A stretch of DNA of 6,229 nt from CAVYPR01 sp052145775 (GCA_052145775.1 JBKQNY010000062.1:1-6229), one strand, 5' to 3'. Counted from the stretch's first letter, positions 1 through 6,220 are shown. A program made the numbers and translations. Notes: generated by a model not told the origin, from the letters alone.

Positions 1-531
1 ACCGGCTACTGGCTGGTGGCGGCGGACGGTGGGGTCTTCAGCTTCGGCGGCGCCGCCTTCTACGGCTCTGGGGGGGGAACGCCGGCGAGCGGTGACTCGC
101 CGGTGGTCGCCTTGGCCCCCGTGCCCGACGGCCACGGCTACTGGCTGTCGACCACCGACATGGCGCTGCCCGCGCCGGCGTCGGTGCCCTCGGTGTTGGA
201 CCAGTGCGATATTCCGACCGCCGGGCCGTCGGTGGAGCCCCGCACCATCGTGCTCGCCTGTGGGGACGGCAACGCCAGCCTCACCGGCCTCACCTGGTCG
301 TCGTGGACCAAGACCACGGCCGCGGCGGCCGGCGAGTACACCCACAACACCTGTACGCCCGACTGTGCGAACGGCACGTTCGTCACCGTGCCGGCCACGA
401 TCCGGCTCGGCTATCCGGTGGAGACGGGCGCTGGGCCAGAGTTCGCCATGATCAGCTACACCTACTCCAACCCCGCCGCCCCGGGCGGTTCGTCCACCAT
501 GGCCGAGGTGGCACCCACCAGCGCCGGCTGA
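1..531 (+). CDS. Secreted GYW-repeat protein, C-terminal part (5' end outside window)
   Basis: The reading frame is open from base 1 and ends at TGA 529-531, so only the last 176 residues are visible. Residues 1-50 hold one full repeat beginning GYWLVAADGGVFSFGGA and the start of a second (GYWLS). The 12-base string ggctactggctg recurs at 4-15 and 136-147, giving a period of 44 residues. Such repeats occur in long secreted actinobacterial proteins and are thought to form a beta-propeller-like fold; their ligand is unknown to me. After an Ala/Pro-rich linker, residues 64-176 form a second domain with four cysteines (69, 87, 118, 122) and the motifs LACGDGNASLTGLTWSSW and CTPDCANGTF. I recall similar sequences in hypothetical secreted proteins of mycobacteria and streptomycetes. 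The cysteines suggest disulfides and export. Any signal peptide lies upstream, outside the window. GTG at 16 is an internal valine, not the start. A weak hairpin (523-527 with 533-537) overlaps the stop. Function is not assignable. Confidence 0.85.
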   Translation, partial: TGYWLVAADGGVFSFGGAAFYGSGGGTPASGDSPVVALAPVPDGHGYWLSTTDMALPAPASVPSVLDQCDIPTAGPSVEPRTIVLACGDGNASLTGLTWSSWTKTTAAAAGEYTHNTCTPDCANGTFVTVPATIRLGYPVETGAGPEFAMISYTYSNPAAPGGSSTMAEVAPTSAG

Positions 532-606
532 CCCGGCACCCCCCTCGCAGGGTCCGATCGCTGCAGCCAAGCACCTCCTCGGAGCGACGATGCCGCGGTC
601 GCTAAC

Positions 607-3138
607 ATGCCGGCCGTGGGAGGTCGAGGGGGTCGAGCGCTCCGCGCGCATCTCTCCCGGGGACGCCTGGTCGCCCTGCTGCTCGTGGTGGCAACGGTCG
701 CCTCCCTTACCTACCGCGGTGACGCCGGCGCGTCCGGGGGAGCGGCCGGTGGCGGGGGCACCGCCTGCCGTGCCGACCACGTCACCCAGCTACCCCTGAG
801 GCAGGCCCGGGCGAAGGCCCAGGTGCTCCTGGCCAAGATGACGCTGACACAGGAGGACGACCTGCTCCACGGGGCGGGCACATACCAAGGCCCGGTCGGC
901 AGCATCGGCAGCACCGAGCCGATCCCGTCCCTGGGGATCCCGGCGCTCACCCAGGAGGACGGGCCGGCCGGGATCGGGGACCAGGCCCAGGGAGCAACCC
1001 AACTGCCGGCGCCCGAGGCGCTCGCCGCCACCTTCGATCCCTCCGCCGCCGCCTGCTACGGCCAGGTGATCGGGGCCGAGGCCCGGACCAAGGGGGTCGA
1101 GATGGTCTACGGACCCACGGTCAACATCGTCCGGGAGCCCCAATGGGGGAGGGCATTCGAGAGCCTCGGCGAGGACCCCGAACTCGCCGGCACCATCGGC
1201 GCCGCCGAGGTGGAGGGCATCCAGCGGGCCGGGGTCATGGCCCAGGTGAAGCACTACGCCGTCTACGCCCAGGAGACCAACCGCCTCGTCCCGGCCGACG
1301 ACGCCGTGCTGAGCACAAAGGCCCTCCACGAGATCTACCTCCGCCCGTTCACCCAGATCGTGACCACCGCCAAGCCTGCGTCGATTATGTGCGCCTACGG
1401 CGAGGTCGGGGGAGTCGGGAACTGCGAGGACCGCTCCCTGATCGCTCGCTACCTCGACTCCACACTGCACTACACCGGGTTCGTGGGATCCGACTACCAC
1501 GCCACCGTGTCGACCGCCGGTGCGCTCGCCGCCGGACTCGACCAGGAGCAACCCGAGAGCACGCAGTTCGGTTCGGCGCTGGTGGCCGCGGTCGAGGCCG
1601 GCCAGGTCCCGCGATCCGAGGTCGATCAGGCCGCGCTGCGGGTGCTCACGCAGATGGAGCGCTTCGGGCTGGTCGCGAATCCTCCCGGCGGAACGGTGCG
1701 CACGCCCGCCTCGACCCCGGCCGACCTCTCGGTGGCCGAGCAGGTGTCCGCGGAGGGCACCACGCTGCTCAAGGACGCGCGCAGCACCCTCCCCCTCAAC
1801 CGCGCCGGTCGTGGAGCGATCGCCGTCATCGGACCGGGGGCGAGCTCGACAGCGGTGACCGCGGGCGGAGGCAGCGCGTCGGTGCTGGCCGCCCGCCCGG
1901 TGACCGCCCTGGAGGGCATCCGGGCCGCGGTCGCCGGCCGACGGCCGGTCACCGAGACGGCCGGCCTTCCCACCCTGGGCCAGCTCCAGCCCGTTCCGAC
2001 CTCCGACCTGCGCCCGGGGTCCGAGCCCGGCGGCGCGTCAGCCTCGGAGGCCACCCTCACCGCGCCCGAGACCGGGATCTACGAGCTCGGGTTCTCGGAA
2101 CCCCCCTACTACGTGCCCATCACCCTGACCCTCGACGGCGCCCCGGTCGTGGTGAACGCGTCGACCACCCCGCGGCCGCTCTACGTCGGGACGGCCGATC
2201 TGGTCGCCGGCCACACCTACACCCTGACCGGCCCGGTGGACCACCTCGTGTGGGCCACCCCGTCGGTCATCGAGCCCGACCTGGCCAAGGCGGCGGCGGC
2301 CGCCCACCGTGCGGCGGTGGCCGTGGTCGTCGTGTCCGACGGTCAGGAGTCCGAGGCCGCCGACCGTGTGAACCTCGCCCTGCCCGGGGACCAGGACGCG
2401 TTGGTCGAGGCGGTGGCCAGGGCGAATCCCCGCACGGTCGTCGTCGTCGATGCCGGCGCCCCGGTGACGATGCCCTGGCTCTCGAAGGTGCCCGCGGTCC
2501 TCGACGCGTGGTACCCGGGGGAGGCCGGTGGGACGGCCCTGGCGGCGATCCTCTTCGGCCGGGCCGACCCGTCGGGCCACCTTCCGATGACCTTCCCCCG
2601 ATCGGTCACCGCCGACCCGGTCGCCACCGTCGCCCAGTTCCCCGGCACCGGCGGCACGGTCCAGTTCACCGAGGGGGTCGACGTCGGCTACCGCGGCTTC
2701 GAGGCGTCGGGAACGTCCCCGCTCTTCCCTTTCGGCTACGGGCTCTCCTACACGACCTTCTCGTACACCTCGCCTGAGGTCGACGTGACGACCCACCACG
2801 GATCCCCGATAGTCCGCGCCTCGGTGGTGGTCACCAACACGGGGGGACGGGCCGGTGCCGACGTGGCACAGCTCTACCTGGGGGAGCCCGGGAGCGCCGA
2901 CGAGCCCGCCCGCCAGCTCGAGGCCTTCGCCAGGATCCCTCTCGACCCGGGCCAGTCGCGGCGGGTCTCCTTCACGTTGCAGGGTCTCCAGCTCGGGTAC
3001 TACTCGACCGCCAAGCACGGCTGGGAGATCGCCGCCGGCCGCTACCGGATCTGGATGGGTGATTCGTCGGCGCTGTCGGGGCTGCCCGTGTCGGTCGTCT
3101 TCCAGTTGGACCACGGGTCATCCCTCCCGCCGATGTGA
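607..3138 (+). CDS. Exported family 3 glycoside hydrolase (beta-glucosidase type)
   Basis: An enzyme of this family removes terminal beta-linked sugars, usually glucose or xylose, by a retaining two-step mechanism; the exact substrate cannot be read here. The protein has 843 residues. Residues 1-40 look like a signal peptide: arginine-rich up to 20, hydrophobic 21-35, then an AGA region; there is no lipobox. The N-terminal barrel (about 68-360) shows QEDGP (D118), NIVREPQWGRAFESLGEDP (173-191) and KHY (215-217). Its GFVGSDY carries the expected nucleophile, D296. The C-terminal sandwich (about 373-715) contains ESEAADR, with E583 the likely acid/base; the usual EGxDR glycine is alanine here. 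About 90 residues (465-556) form a compact PA14-like insert, and about 735-843 form the Fn3-like domain. ATG 607 is the first possible start after an in-frame TGA at 529, but no Shine-Dalgarno precedes it. GTG 616, seven bases after TAACAT, is an alternative leaderless start. It follows the repeat-protein gene by 75 bases. Confidence 0.93.
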   Translation: MPAVGGRGGRALRAHLSRGRLVALLLVVATVASLTYRGDAGASGGAAGGGGTACRADHVTQLPLRQARAKAQVLLAKMTLTQEDDLLHGAGTYQGPVGSIGSTEPIPSLGIPALTQEDGPAGIGDQAQGATQLPAPEALAATFDPSAAACYGQVIGAEARTKGVEMVYGPTVNIVREPQWGRAFESLGEDPELAGTIGAAEVEGIQRAGVMAQVKHYAVYAQETNRLVPADDAVLSTKALHEIYLRPFTQIVTTAKPASIMCAYGEVGGVGNCEDRSLIARYLDSTLHYTGFVGSDYHATVSTAGALAAGLDQEQPESTQFGSALVAAVEAGQVPRSEVDQAALRVLTQMERFGLVANPPGGTVRTPASTPADLSVAEQVSAEGTTLLKDARSTLPLNRAGRGAIAVIGPGASSTAVTAGGGSASVLAARPVTALEGIRAAVAGRRPVTETAGLPTLGQLQPVPTSDLRPGSEPGGASASEATLTAPETGIYELGFSEPPYYVPITLTLDGAPVVVNASTTPRPLYVGTADLVAGHTYTLTGPVDHLVWATPSVIEPDLAKAAAAAHRAAVAVVVVSDGQESEAADRVNLALPGDQDALVEAVARANPRTVVVVDAGAPVTMPWLSKVPAVLDAWYPGEAGGTALAAILFGRADPSGHLPMTFPRSVTADPVATVAQFPGTGGTVQFTEGVDVGYRGFEASGTSPLFPFGYGLSYTTFSYTSPEVDVTTHHGSPIVRASVVVTNTGGRAGADVAQLYLGEPGSADEPARQLEAFARIPLDPGQSRRVSFTLQGLQLGYYSTAKHGWEIAAGRYRIWMGDSSALSGLPVSVVFQLDHGSSLPPM

Positions 3139-3154
3139 CGCCACCGACGCGGCG

Positions 3155-3181
3155 AGCCGGGTGGACCGCGGGGGGCCGGCT
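3155..3181 (+). terminator. Weak hairpin after the glycosidase gene
   Basis: AGCCGG at 3155-3160 can pair with CCGGCT at 3176-3181 across a 15-base GC-rich loop. It begins 17 bases after the glycosidase stop. No T-run follows and the loop is long, so terminator function is only a suggestion. Confidence 0.2.
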
Positions 3182-3221
3182 GACGCGACCTGGCAGCGAT
3201 CGGCGCGCAGAGGGCGGGTCG

Positions 3222-3227
3222 TAGAAT
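3222..3227 (+). promoter_or_regulatory. -10 box (TAGAAT) for the oxidoreductase gene
   Basis: TAGAAT at 3222-3227 matches five of six bases of the TATAAT consensus and stands out in a very GC-rich spacer. I see no good -35 hexamer 16-18 bases upstream, which is common in actinobacterial promoters. Initiation would fall near 3234, giving a 5' leader of about 48 bases before ATG 3282. It suggests the oxidoreductase is transcribed independently of the glycosidase. Confidence 0.5.
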
Positions 3228-3281
3228 GGGTTGTCCGTCGCAGCACTGCGAGTTGTTCGGGCAGCAGCGAGGAGGTCACTG

Positions 3282-3863
3282 ATGGACGTGGCGGTGATCG
3301 GCACCGGCTTCATCGGGGGGATACTCGGGCGGGCGCTGGCCAATGCGGGCCACCAGGTGACGTTCGGATCCCGCCATCCCGACACCGACGACGTCGCCGA
3401 GGGAAGCTCGGCGCGTGTGGCAACGATCGCCGATGCGATCTTTTCGGCGGACGTCGTGGTTCTTGCCGTCCCCGGCCCGGCGGTTACCGGTCTGACGGCT
3501 GATCTCGGAGCTGCCTTCGGCGGCAAGCTCGTGGTCGACGCCACCAACCAGATGGGTGCCGAGGTGGCCAACTGCCGGGCGAGCCTCCCACCCGACGTGC
3601 GCTATGCCCGGGCCTTCAACACGCTGGGCGGGGAGAACATGGCTGATCCGGAGTTCGCGGACGGTCCGGCCGACATGTTCTTCTCGGCGCCCGAGTCCGA
3701 TCGGGAAACGGTCGAGACGATCATCGGGGCGGTCGGGTTGCGGCCGGTCTACGTCGGCGCCGACCAGGAGGGACTCATCGACTGCCTCTTCCGGCTCTGG
3801 ATTGCCCTGGCCATCGGGCAGGGGAGGGGACGCCGTCTGGCCTTGCGGCTACTGCAGCAGTAA
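3282..3863 (+). CDS. NADP/F420-type oxidoreductase (COG2085-like, Rossmann fold)
   Basis: The 193-residue protein resembles NADPH:F420 oxidoreductases and their relatives. True F420 members move hydride between NADP and coenzyme F420 in the cytoplasm, while other members use unknown substrates. Residues 1-17 give the dinucleotide-binding loop VAVIGTGFIGGILGR (glycines 7, 9, 12). G29-S30-R31 follows the second strand, where Ser and Arg in this family typically contact the NADP 2'-phosphate, so NADP preference is inferred. VVVLAVP and VVDATNQMG continue the Rossmann core. RAFNTLGGENMADPEF (FNT at 112-114) and the C-terminal LWIALAIGQGRGR (tryptophan 173) are family hallmarks near the substrate pocket. 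It is slightly shorter than characterised F420 enzymes, which run to about 210-225 residues. ATG 3282 is chosen because GAGGAGGT lies six bases upstream (GGAGG 3271-3275) and the glycine motif starts at once; the in-frame TTG 3231 is rejected. High-GC actinobacteria commonly make F420, which fits the role. Confidence 0.85.
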   Translation: MDVAVIGTGFIGGILGRALANAGHQVTFGSRHPDTDDVAEGSSARVATIADAIFSADVVVLAVPGPAVTGLTADLGAAFGGKLVVDATNQMGAEVANCRASLPPDVRYARAFNTLGGENMADPEFADGPADMFFSAPESDRETVETIIGAVGLRPVYVGADQEGLIDCLFRLWIALAIGQGRGRRLALRLLQQ

Positions 3864-3893
3864 CCCACCCAGAGGGCGCGCTGCGATCGCCAA

Positions 3894-3909
3894 GGGGCCG
3901 CCGGGCCCC
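3894..3909 (+). terminator. GC-rich hairpin after the oxidoreductase gene
   Basis: GGGGCC (3894-3899) and GGCCCC (3904-3909) form a perfect six-pair stem with the four-base loop GCCG, 30 bases after the stop codon. No T-run follows, so it would be a U-less terminator or an RNA-stabilising hairpin. Position and strength support a transcript end here. Confidence 0.42.
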
Positions 3910-4076
3910 GAGCCGAGTGCGGGTGTTCCCTTGCCGGCAGCCAAAGGTTGCATTGACGGTGTCAGCGGCTCCTTTCCGCACACCTTTCTGCCGCTGGTAC
4001 GGGCGCACCCCGAAGCGCGGTGGCGGAATCCTCGATCCGGTCGGCCGAGACACCCCAGGCCCTGCACCTCGTGCGA

Positions 4077-4096
4077 AAGCCAGCTCGCCCTGGCTT
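4077..4096. other. Seven-pair hairpin in the intergenic region
   Basis: AAGCCAG (4077-4083) and CTGGCTT (4090-4096) are exactly complementary with the six-base loop CTCGCC. Read on the minus strand, the stem ends in CTTTCG, a very short T-run. No gene on either strand clearly ends here, so its role, if any, is unknown. Confidence 0.3.
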
Positions 4097-4417
4097 CCAA
4101 TCCGACGCGTCGTTGGCCCGGGTCGGTCTGTACCCTCGTATACGGTACTCGGGGGGCGCTTGGGGCTGCCCGTGGACGTGTGTGCCCGGGGCGAGCGAGG
4201 TCTTCGAGCTTGCCTTCCCACCGTCATCGAGGCTGTCGTGCCTGACTATGCCCCGAATCGGCCTCGCGCATTGGCGACGCTGGGTTGGCGAAGAGGCGAA
4301 TCCCAGCGGGTTGTGCGCCCCGCCAGGATCCTTGCGGCAAGGACGAATCGGACGGCGTGGACACCACAACCATCGGACACGTTGCGGCGCCCAAGACTCG
4401 GCGAGCATGCGACCTCC

Positions 4418-4439
4418 GCTGTGATCTGGCTGTGATACT
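4418..4439 (+). promoter_or_regulatory. Extended -10 promoter with an 11-bp-spaced direct repeat
   Basis: GATACT at 4434-4439 is preceded by TG plus one base (4431-4433), giving an extended -10. Six bases later comes GTG 4446, the expected distance for transcription to begin at the start codon itself. There is no Shine-Dalgarno, so a leaderless mRNA is inferred. The 8-mer GCTGTGAT occurs twice, at 4418-4425 and 4429-4436, with starts 11 bases apart, about one helical turn. The second copy overlaps the -10 box, as an operator might. Confidence 0.5.
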
Positions 4440-4445
4440 CGCAAC

Positions 4446-5063
4446 GTGAGACCTGGGCGCCTGCACACCCTCGTCGACGGCGTCTTCGCCATCGCCATGA
4501 CTTTGCTCGTGTTGGACCTGCCGCGCCCCGAGGTTTCTCGCCTGGTCGCCCACGACCTTGAGGTCAGATGGGACGCCTATGTGGCGTACCTCGTCTCCTT
4601 TGCCACTCTCGGAATCCTGTGGATGGAACATCACGAGATGATGAGTGCCGTCGTCATCACGACCCGTCGCTTCATCGAACGGACCTTGGTGTTCCTCCTC
4701 TTCGTCGCGGCCGTGCCGTGGCCCACCGCCCTTGCCGCCCAGTTTGCCGACGAACCGAGGGCGGCCCGCCTCGTCGCTGCCCTCTACTCGGCCACGATGC
4801 TGCTGTTATCCCTGGCTCTCGCGTGGAATTGGGCCTATCTGACCAAACACACCCGCCTCGTGGCCGAACCCGCCCGGGATGCACTGCCGGCGGCGTACCG
4901 CCGGTCGATTTTGGTTCCGCTCCCGTATCTCATCGCCGTCGGCGTTGCCTTCGTCAGCCCGATCGCCTCGCTGGTGATCGATGCGCTGACCGTCACCTTC
5001 TACGCGGCAACCCGCAGCCACATCTCTGATCTCGTCGAGCAGGCGTCAACCTCCAATGAGTGA
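4446..5063 (+). CDS. TMEM175/DUF1211-family potassium channel subunit
   Basis: The 205-residue protein matches the bacterial TMEM175 (DUF1211) family of membrane proteins, whose studied members are potassium channels unrelated to classical P-loop channels. The first helix has the signature RLHTLVDGVFAIAMTLLVLDL (residues 5-25). WMEHHE (59-64) and the helix ending PWPT (91-94) match conserved Trp/His and Pro positions. About six membrane segments are visible, near 9-25, 43-60, 80-99, 107-131, 154-171 and 172-188. The length is normal for a bacterial subunit, which assembles as a tetramer in the plasma membrane. Helix-1 RxxxFSD, highly conserved in the family, reads R5-LHT-L9-V10-D11, so Phe and Ser are replaced while Arg and Asp remain. 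GTG 4446 is chosen because it places Arg5 and the signature at the extreme N terminus and because the -10 box lies six bases upstream. The gene appears monocistronic. Channel activity and selectivity are inferred from family only. Confidence 0.82.
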   Translation: MRPGRLHTLVDGVFAIAMTLLVLDLPRPEVSRLVAHDLEVRWDAYVAYLVSFATLGILWMEHHEMMSAVVITTRRFIERTLVFLLFVAAVPWPTALAAQFADEPRAARLVAALYSATMLLLSLALAWNWAYLTKHTRLVAEPARDALPAAYRRSILVPLPYLIAVGVAFVSPIASLVIDALTVTFYAATRSHISDLVEQASTSNE

Positions 5064-5098
5064 GCACGCCTGGTGCCCATCCGAGCCACCTCGAAAGT

Positions 5099-5129
5099 CC
5101 CGAGCAAACCCGTTGTTAACGGCTTCGGG
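5099..5129 (+). terminator. Nested hairpin after the TMEM175-like gene
   Basis: CCCGA (5099-5103) pairs with TCGGG (5125-5129). Inside it, CCGTT (5110-5114) pairs with AACGG (5118-5122), with GTT as loop. The structure starts 36 bases after the stop. No T-run follows. Its position fits a transcript end, but function is not shown. Confidence 0.35.
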
Positions 5130-5209
5130 CACGACAGAGAGATCCGATGGATAGGAGTGTCCTGCGCCGCCGATACGAGAGGTCGGCTCTCCAAACACTG
5201 GTCCGCGGC

Positions 5210-5212
5210 TTA
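5210..5212. repeat. Likely target-site duplication, left copy (TTA)
   Basis: TTA immediately precedes the left inverted repeat and recurs directly after the right one at 6226-6228. A 3-bp TNA duplication is known for some IS5-family subgroups. Three bases alone could match by chance; the fit with both repeat ends is what supports it. Confidence 0.6.
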
Positions 5213-5229
5213 GAGGCCGCGCGGGTAGG
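5213..5229 (+). repeat. Left terminal inverted repeat of the IS
   Basis: GAGGCCGCGCGGGTAGG at this end aligns with GAGGCTCAGCGGATAGG, the reverse complement of 6209-6225. Thirteen of 17 bases agree: an identical outer GAGGC, then identical GCGG and TAGG blocks. Ends beginning G-A-G are usual for IS5 relatives. Confidence 0.75.
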
Positions 5230-5283
5230 CGCAGAGGCGCGGCCCTGTCAAGTATTTCCTGATGAGGGCCGGTGACATCCACC

Positions 5284-5337
5284 GGTCGTGGTGGTGGCCC
5301 CGAGAGAATCGGGGTGCTTCCCCAACCACCCACGACC
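5284..5337 (+). promoter_or_regulatory. Branched stem-loop in the transposase leader
   Basis: GGTCGTGG (5284-5291) pairs perfectly with CCACGACC (5330-5337). GTGG (5294-5297) can pair with CCAC (5326-5329). The inner hairpin CCCCGA (5298-5303) pairs with TCGGGG (5309-5314) around the loop GAGAA. The structure ends four bases before the ribosome binding site GGAGG (5342-5346). In several IS elements such structures limit transposase made from outside promoters; that role here is inference. Confidence 0.55.
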
Positions 5338-5356
5338 AAGTGGAGGTACCACCATC

Positions 5357-6220
5357 ATGCGCGCGTTCGATCCCGAAGTGGTCGATACCGTCTGGGCAGG
5401 AATAGAGCCGTTGCTCCCGATCCACTCAGAGACCCACCCCCTGGGTTGTCATCGACCGAGGTTGCCCGACCGGGACTGCTTCGAGGTGATGCTGGTGCGG
5501 CTGGTCACGGGGTGTTCCTGGGAGGACGCCGAGCACCTGTGTGCCAACAAGGTCTCCGACACGACGGCACGGGCGCGACGAGACGAGTGGATCGACGCCG
5601 GCGTCTTCGACGCCATCGCCAGCGAGGCTGTCGGTGCCTACGACAAGATCATCGGGCTCGACCTCTCCGAGGTGGCCGTTGACGGGTCCTTACACAAAAG
5701 CCCAGTTGGGGGTGAGGGAACCGGCAAGAACCCGACCGATCGGGCCAAGCTCGGTTGGAAGTGGTCGGTGCTCACCGACCGAGGGGGGATCCCCATCGGC
5801 TGGACCGCCGATGGAGCCAACCGCAACGACGCCGCCCTCTTCGAGCCCACCCTCCTCGCCGCCAATCGAGCTGGGCTGCTGGTCGACATCGAGACCCTCC
5901 ACCTCGACCGGGGCTACGACAGCGCCAACATCCGGGCCCTGTGTCGGCTCCACGGCATCGACGATCTCGTTGCCTCCCGCCAACGGCGCACCAAGAGCGA
6001 AAGGGCGAAGGGCGGCAAGCTGCCTGTTCCGTTGGGTATGCGCTGGCCGGTCGAGCGGACCAACTCGTGGCTCTCCAACTTCGGTGCACTCCGGCGCAAT
6101 ACCGACCGCAAGATCACTCACCGGCTAGCCCAACTGGCCCTGGCCATTACCTTCTTGCTGGTCGCCAAGCTCATCGACTGGCGAAATCGGTGGAGCCCAG
6201 GTGCCGTCCCTATCCGCTGA
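5357..6220 (+). CDS. IS5-family DDE transposase
   Basis: The 287-residue protein catalyses cut-and-paste or related movement of the surrounding element by acting on its terminal repeats. An N-terminal helical part (about 1-85) likely binds DNA; it includes RLPDRDCFEVMLVRLVTGCS and a WEDAEHL segment. The RNase H-like catalytic core has all three acidic residues: D109 in EVAVDGS, D184 in LDRGYD and E233 in VERTNSWL. GKNPTDRAKLGWKWSV (starting near residue 122) and TDRGGIPIG are typical of the IS5 family. The spacing of 75 and 49 residues suits a standard core. ATG 5357 is chosen because GGAGG lies ten bases upstream (5342-5346) and the leader is a folded structure; the in-frame GTG 5288 lies within that stem and would add 23 unlikely residues. 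Many IS5 relatives need a frameshift to make transposase, but this one is a single intact frame. Confidence 0.92.
   Translation: MRAFDPEVVDTVWAGIEPLLPIHSETHPLGCHRPRLPDRDCFEVMLVRLVTGCSWEDAEHLCANKVSDTTARARRDEWIDAGVFDAIASEAVGAYDKIIGLDLSEVAVDGSLHKSPVGGEGTGKNPTDRAKLGWKWSVLTDRGGIPIGWTADGANRNDAALFEPTLLAANRAGLLVDIETLHLDRGYDSANIRALCRLHGIDDLVASRQRRTKSERAKGGKLPVPLGMRWPVERTNSWLSNFGALRRNTDRKITHRLAQLALAITFLLVAKLIDWRNRWSPGAVPIR

Larger units (their letters stand above)
3864..4417. other. Long intergenic stretch with no convincing gene
   Basis: More than 550 bases separate the oxidoreductase from the promoter of the next gene. Open frames exist on both strands (for example + 3917-4435 and - 3962-4498). Their translations are Arg/Pro/Gly-rich, show no family motif or hydrophobic pattern, and have no Shine-Dalgarno at their starts, so I treat them as chance frames in GC-rich DNA. 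Visible structure is limited. The terminator-like hairpin sits at 3894-3909. A perfect seven-pair stem AAGCCAG/CTGGCTT occupies 4077-4096 with a six-base loop. Another seven-pair stem CGCTGGG/CCCAGCG spans 4278-4308 with a 17-base loop. An AT-richer spot, GTATACGGTAC, lies at 4138-4148 and could hold a -10-like TACGGT (4141-4146), but nothing gene-like follows. A decayed gene or an unrecognised small RNA is possible. Confidence 0.5.

Noticed and set aside
529..606. The repeat-protein gene and the glycosidase share one frame separated by a single TGA, suggesting a readthrough fusion
   Set aside because: Twenty-five stop-free codons are unsurprising in GC-rich DNA, and the glycosidase has its own signal peptide directly after its start. 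Separate genes explain it.
790..1551. Long minus-strand frame opposite the glycosidase, and similar frames at 2038-3114
   Set aside because: These are shadows of the biased codons of a gene with clear catalytic motifs on the + strand.
3231..3281. TTG 3231 as the oxidoreductase start
   Set aside because: It would place 17 extra residues before the glycine-rich loop and ignore the strong GAGGAGGT that points to ATG 3282.
4018..4110. tRNA-like text (ggtggcggaat, later cttccaatcc)
   Set aside because: No cloverleaf can be drawn: there is no pairing acceptor stem, no proper T-loop and no anticodon arm in register.
3917..4435. 172-codon + strand open frame ending just before the channel gene
   Set aside because: Its translation is Arg/Pro/Gly-rich with no motif, its start lacks a ribosome binding site, and it would overlap the channel promoter.
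3962..4498. 178-codon minus-strand open frame
   Set aside because: It overlaps the start of the channel gene on the opposite strand and shows no recognisable family or plausible start signals.
5056..5154. 32-codon frame whose ATG overlaps the end of the channel gene (ATGAGTGA)
   Set aside because: The product shows no motif or hydrophobic segment, the frame runs across the nested hairpin, and no ribosome binding site precedes it. Overlap alone is weak evidence.
5288..5356. GTG 5288 as the transposase start
   Set aside because: It lies within the stem of the leader structure without a ribosome binding site, whereas ATG 5357 has GGAGG at a suitable distance.
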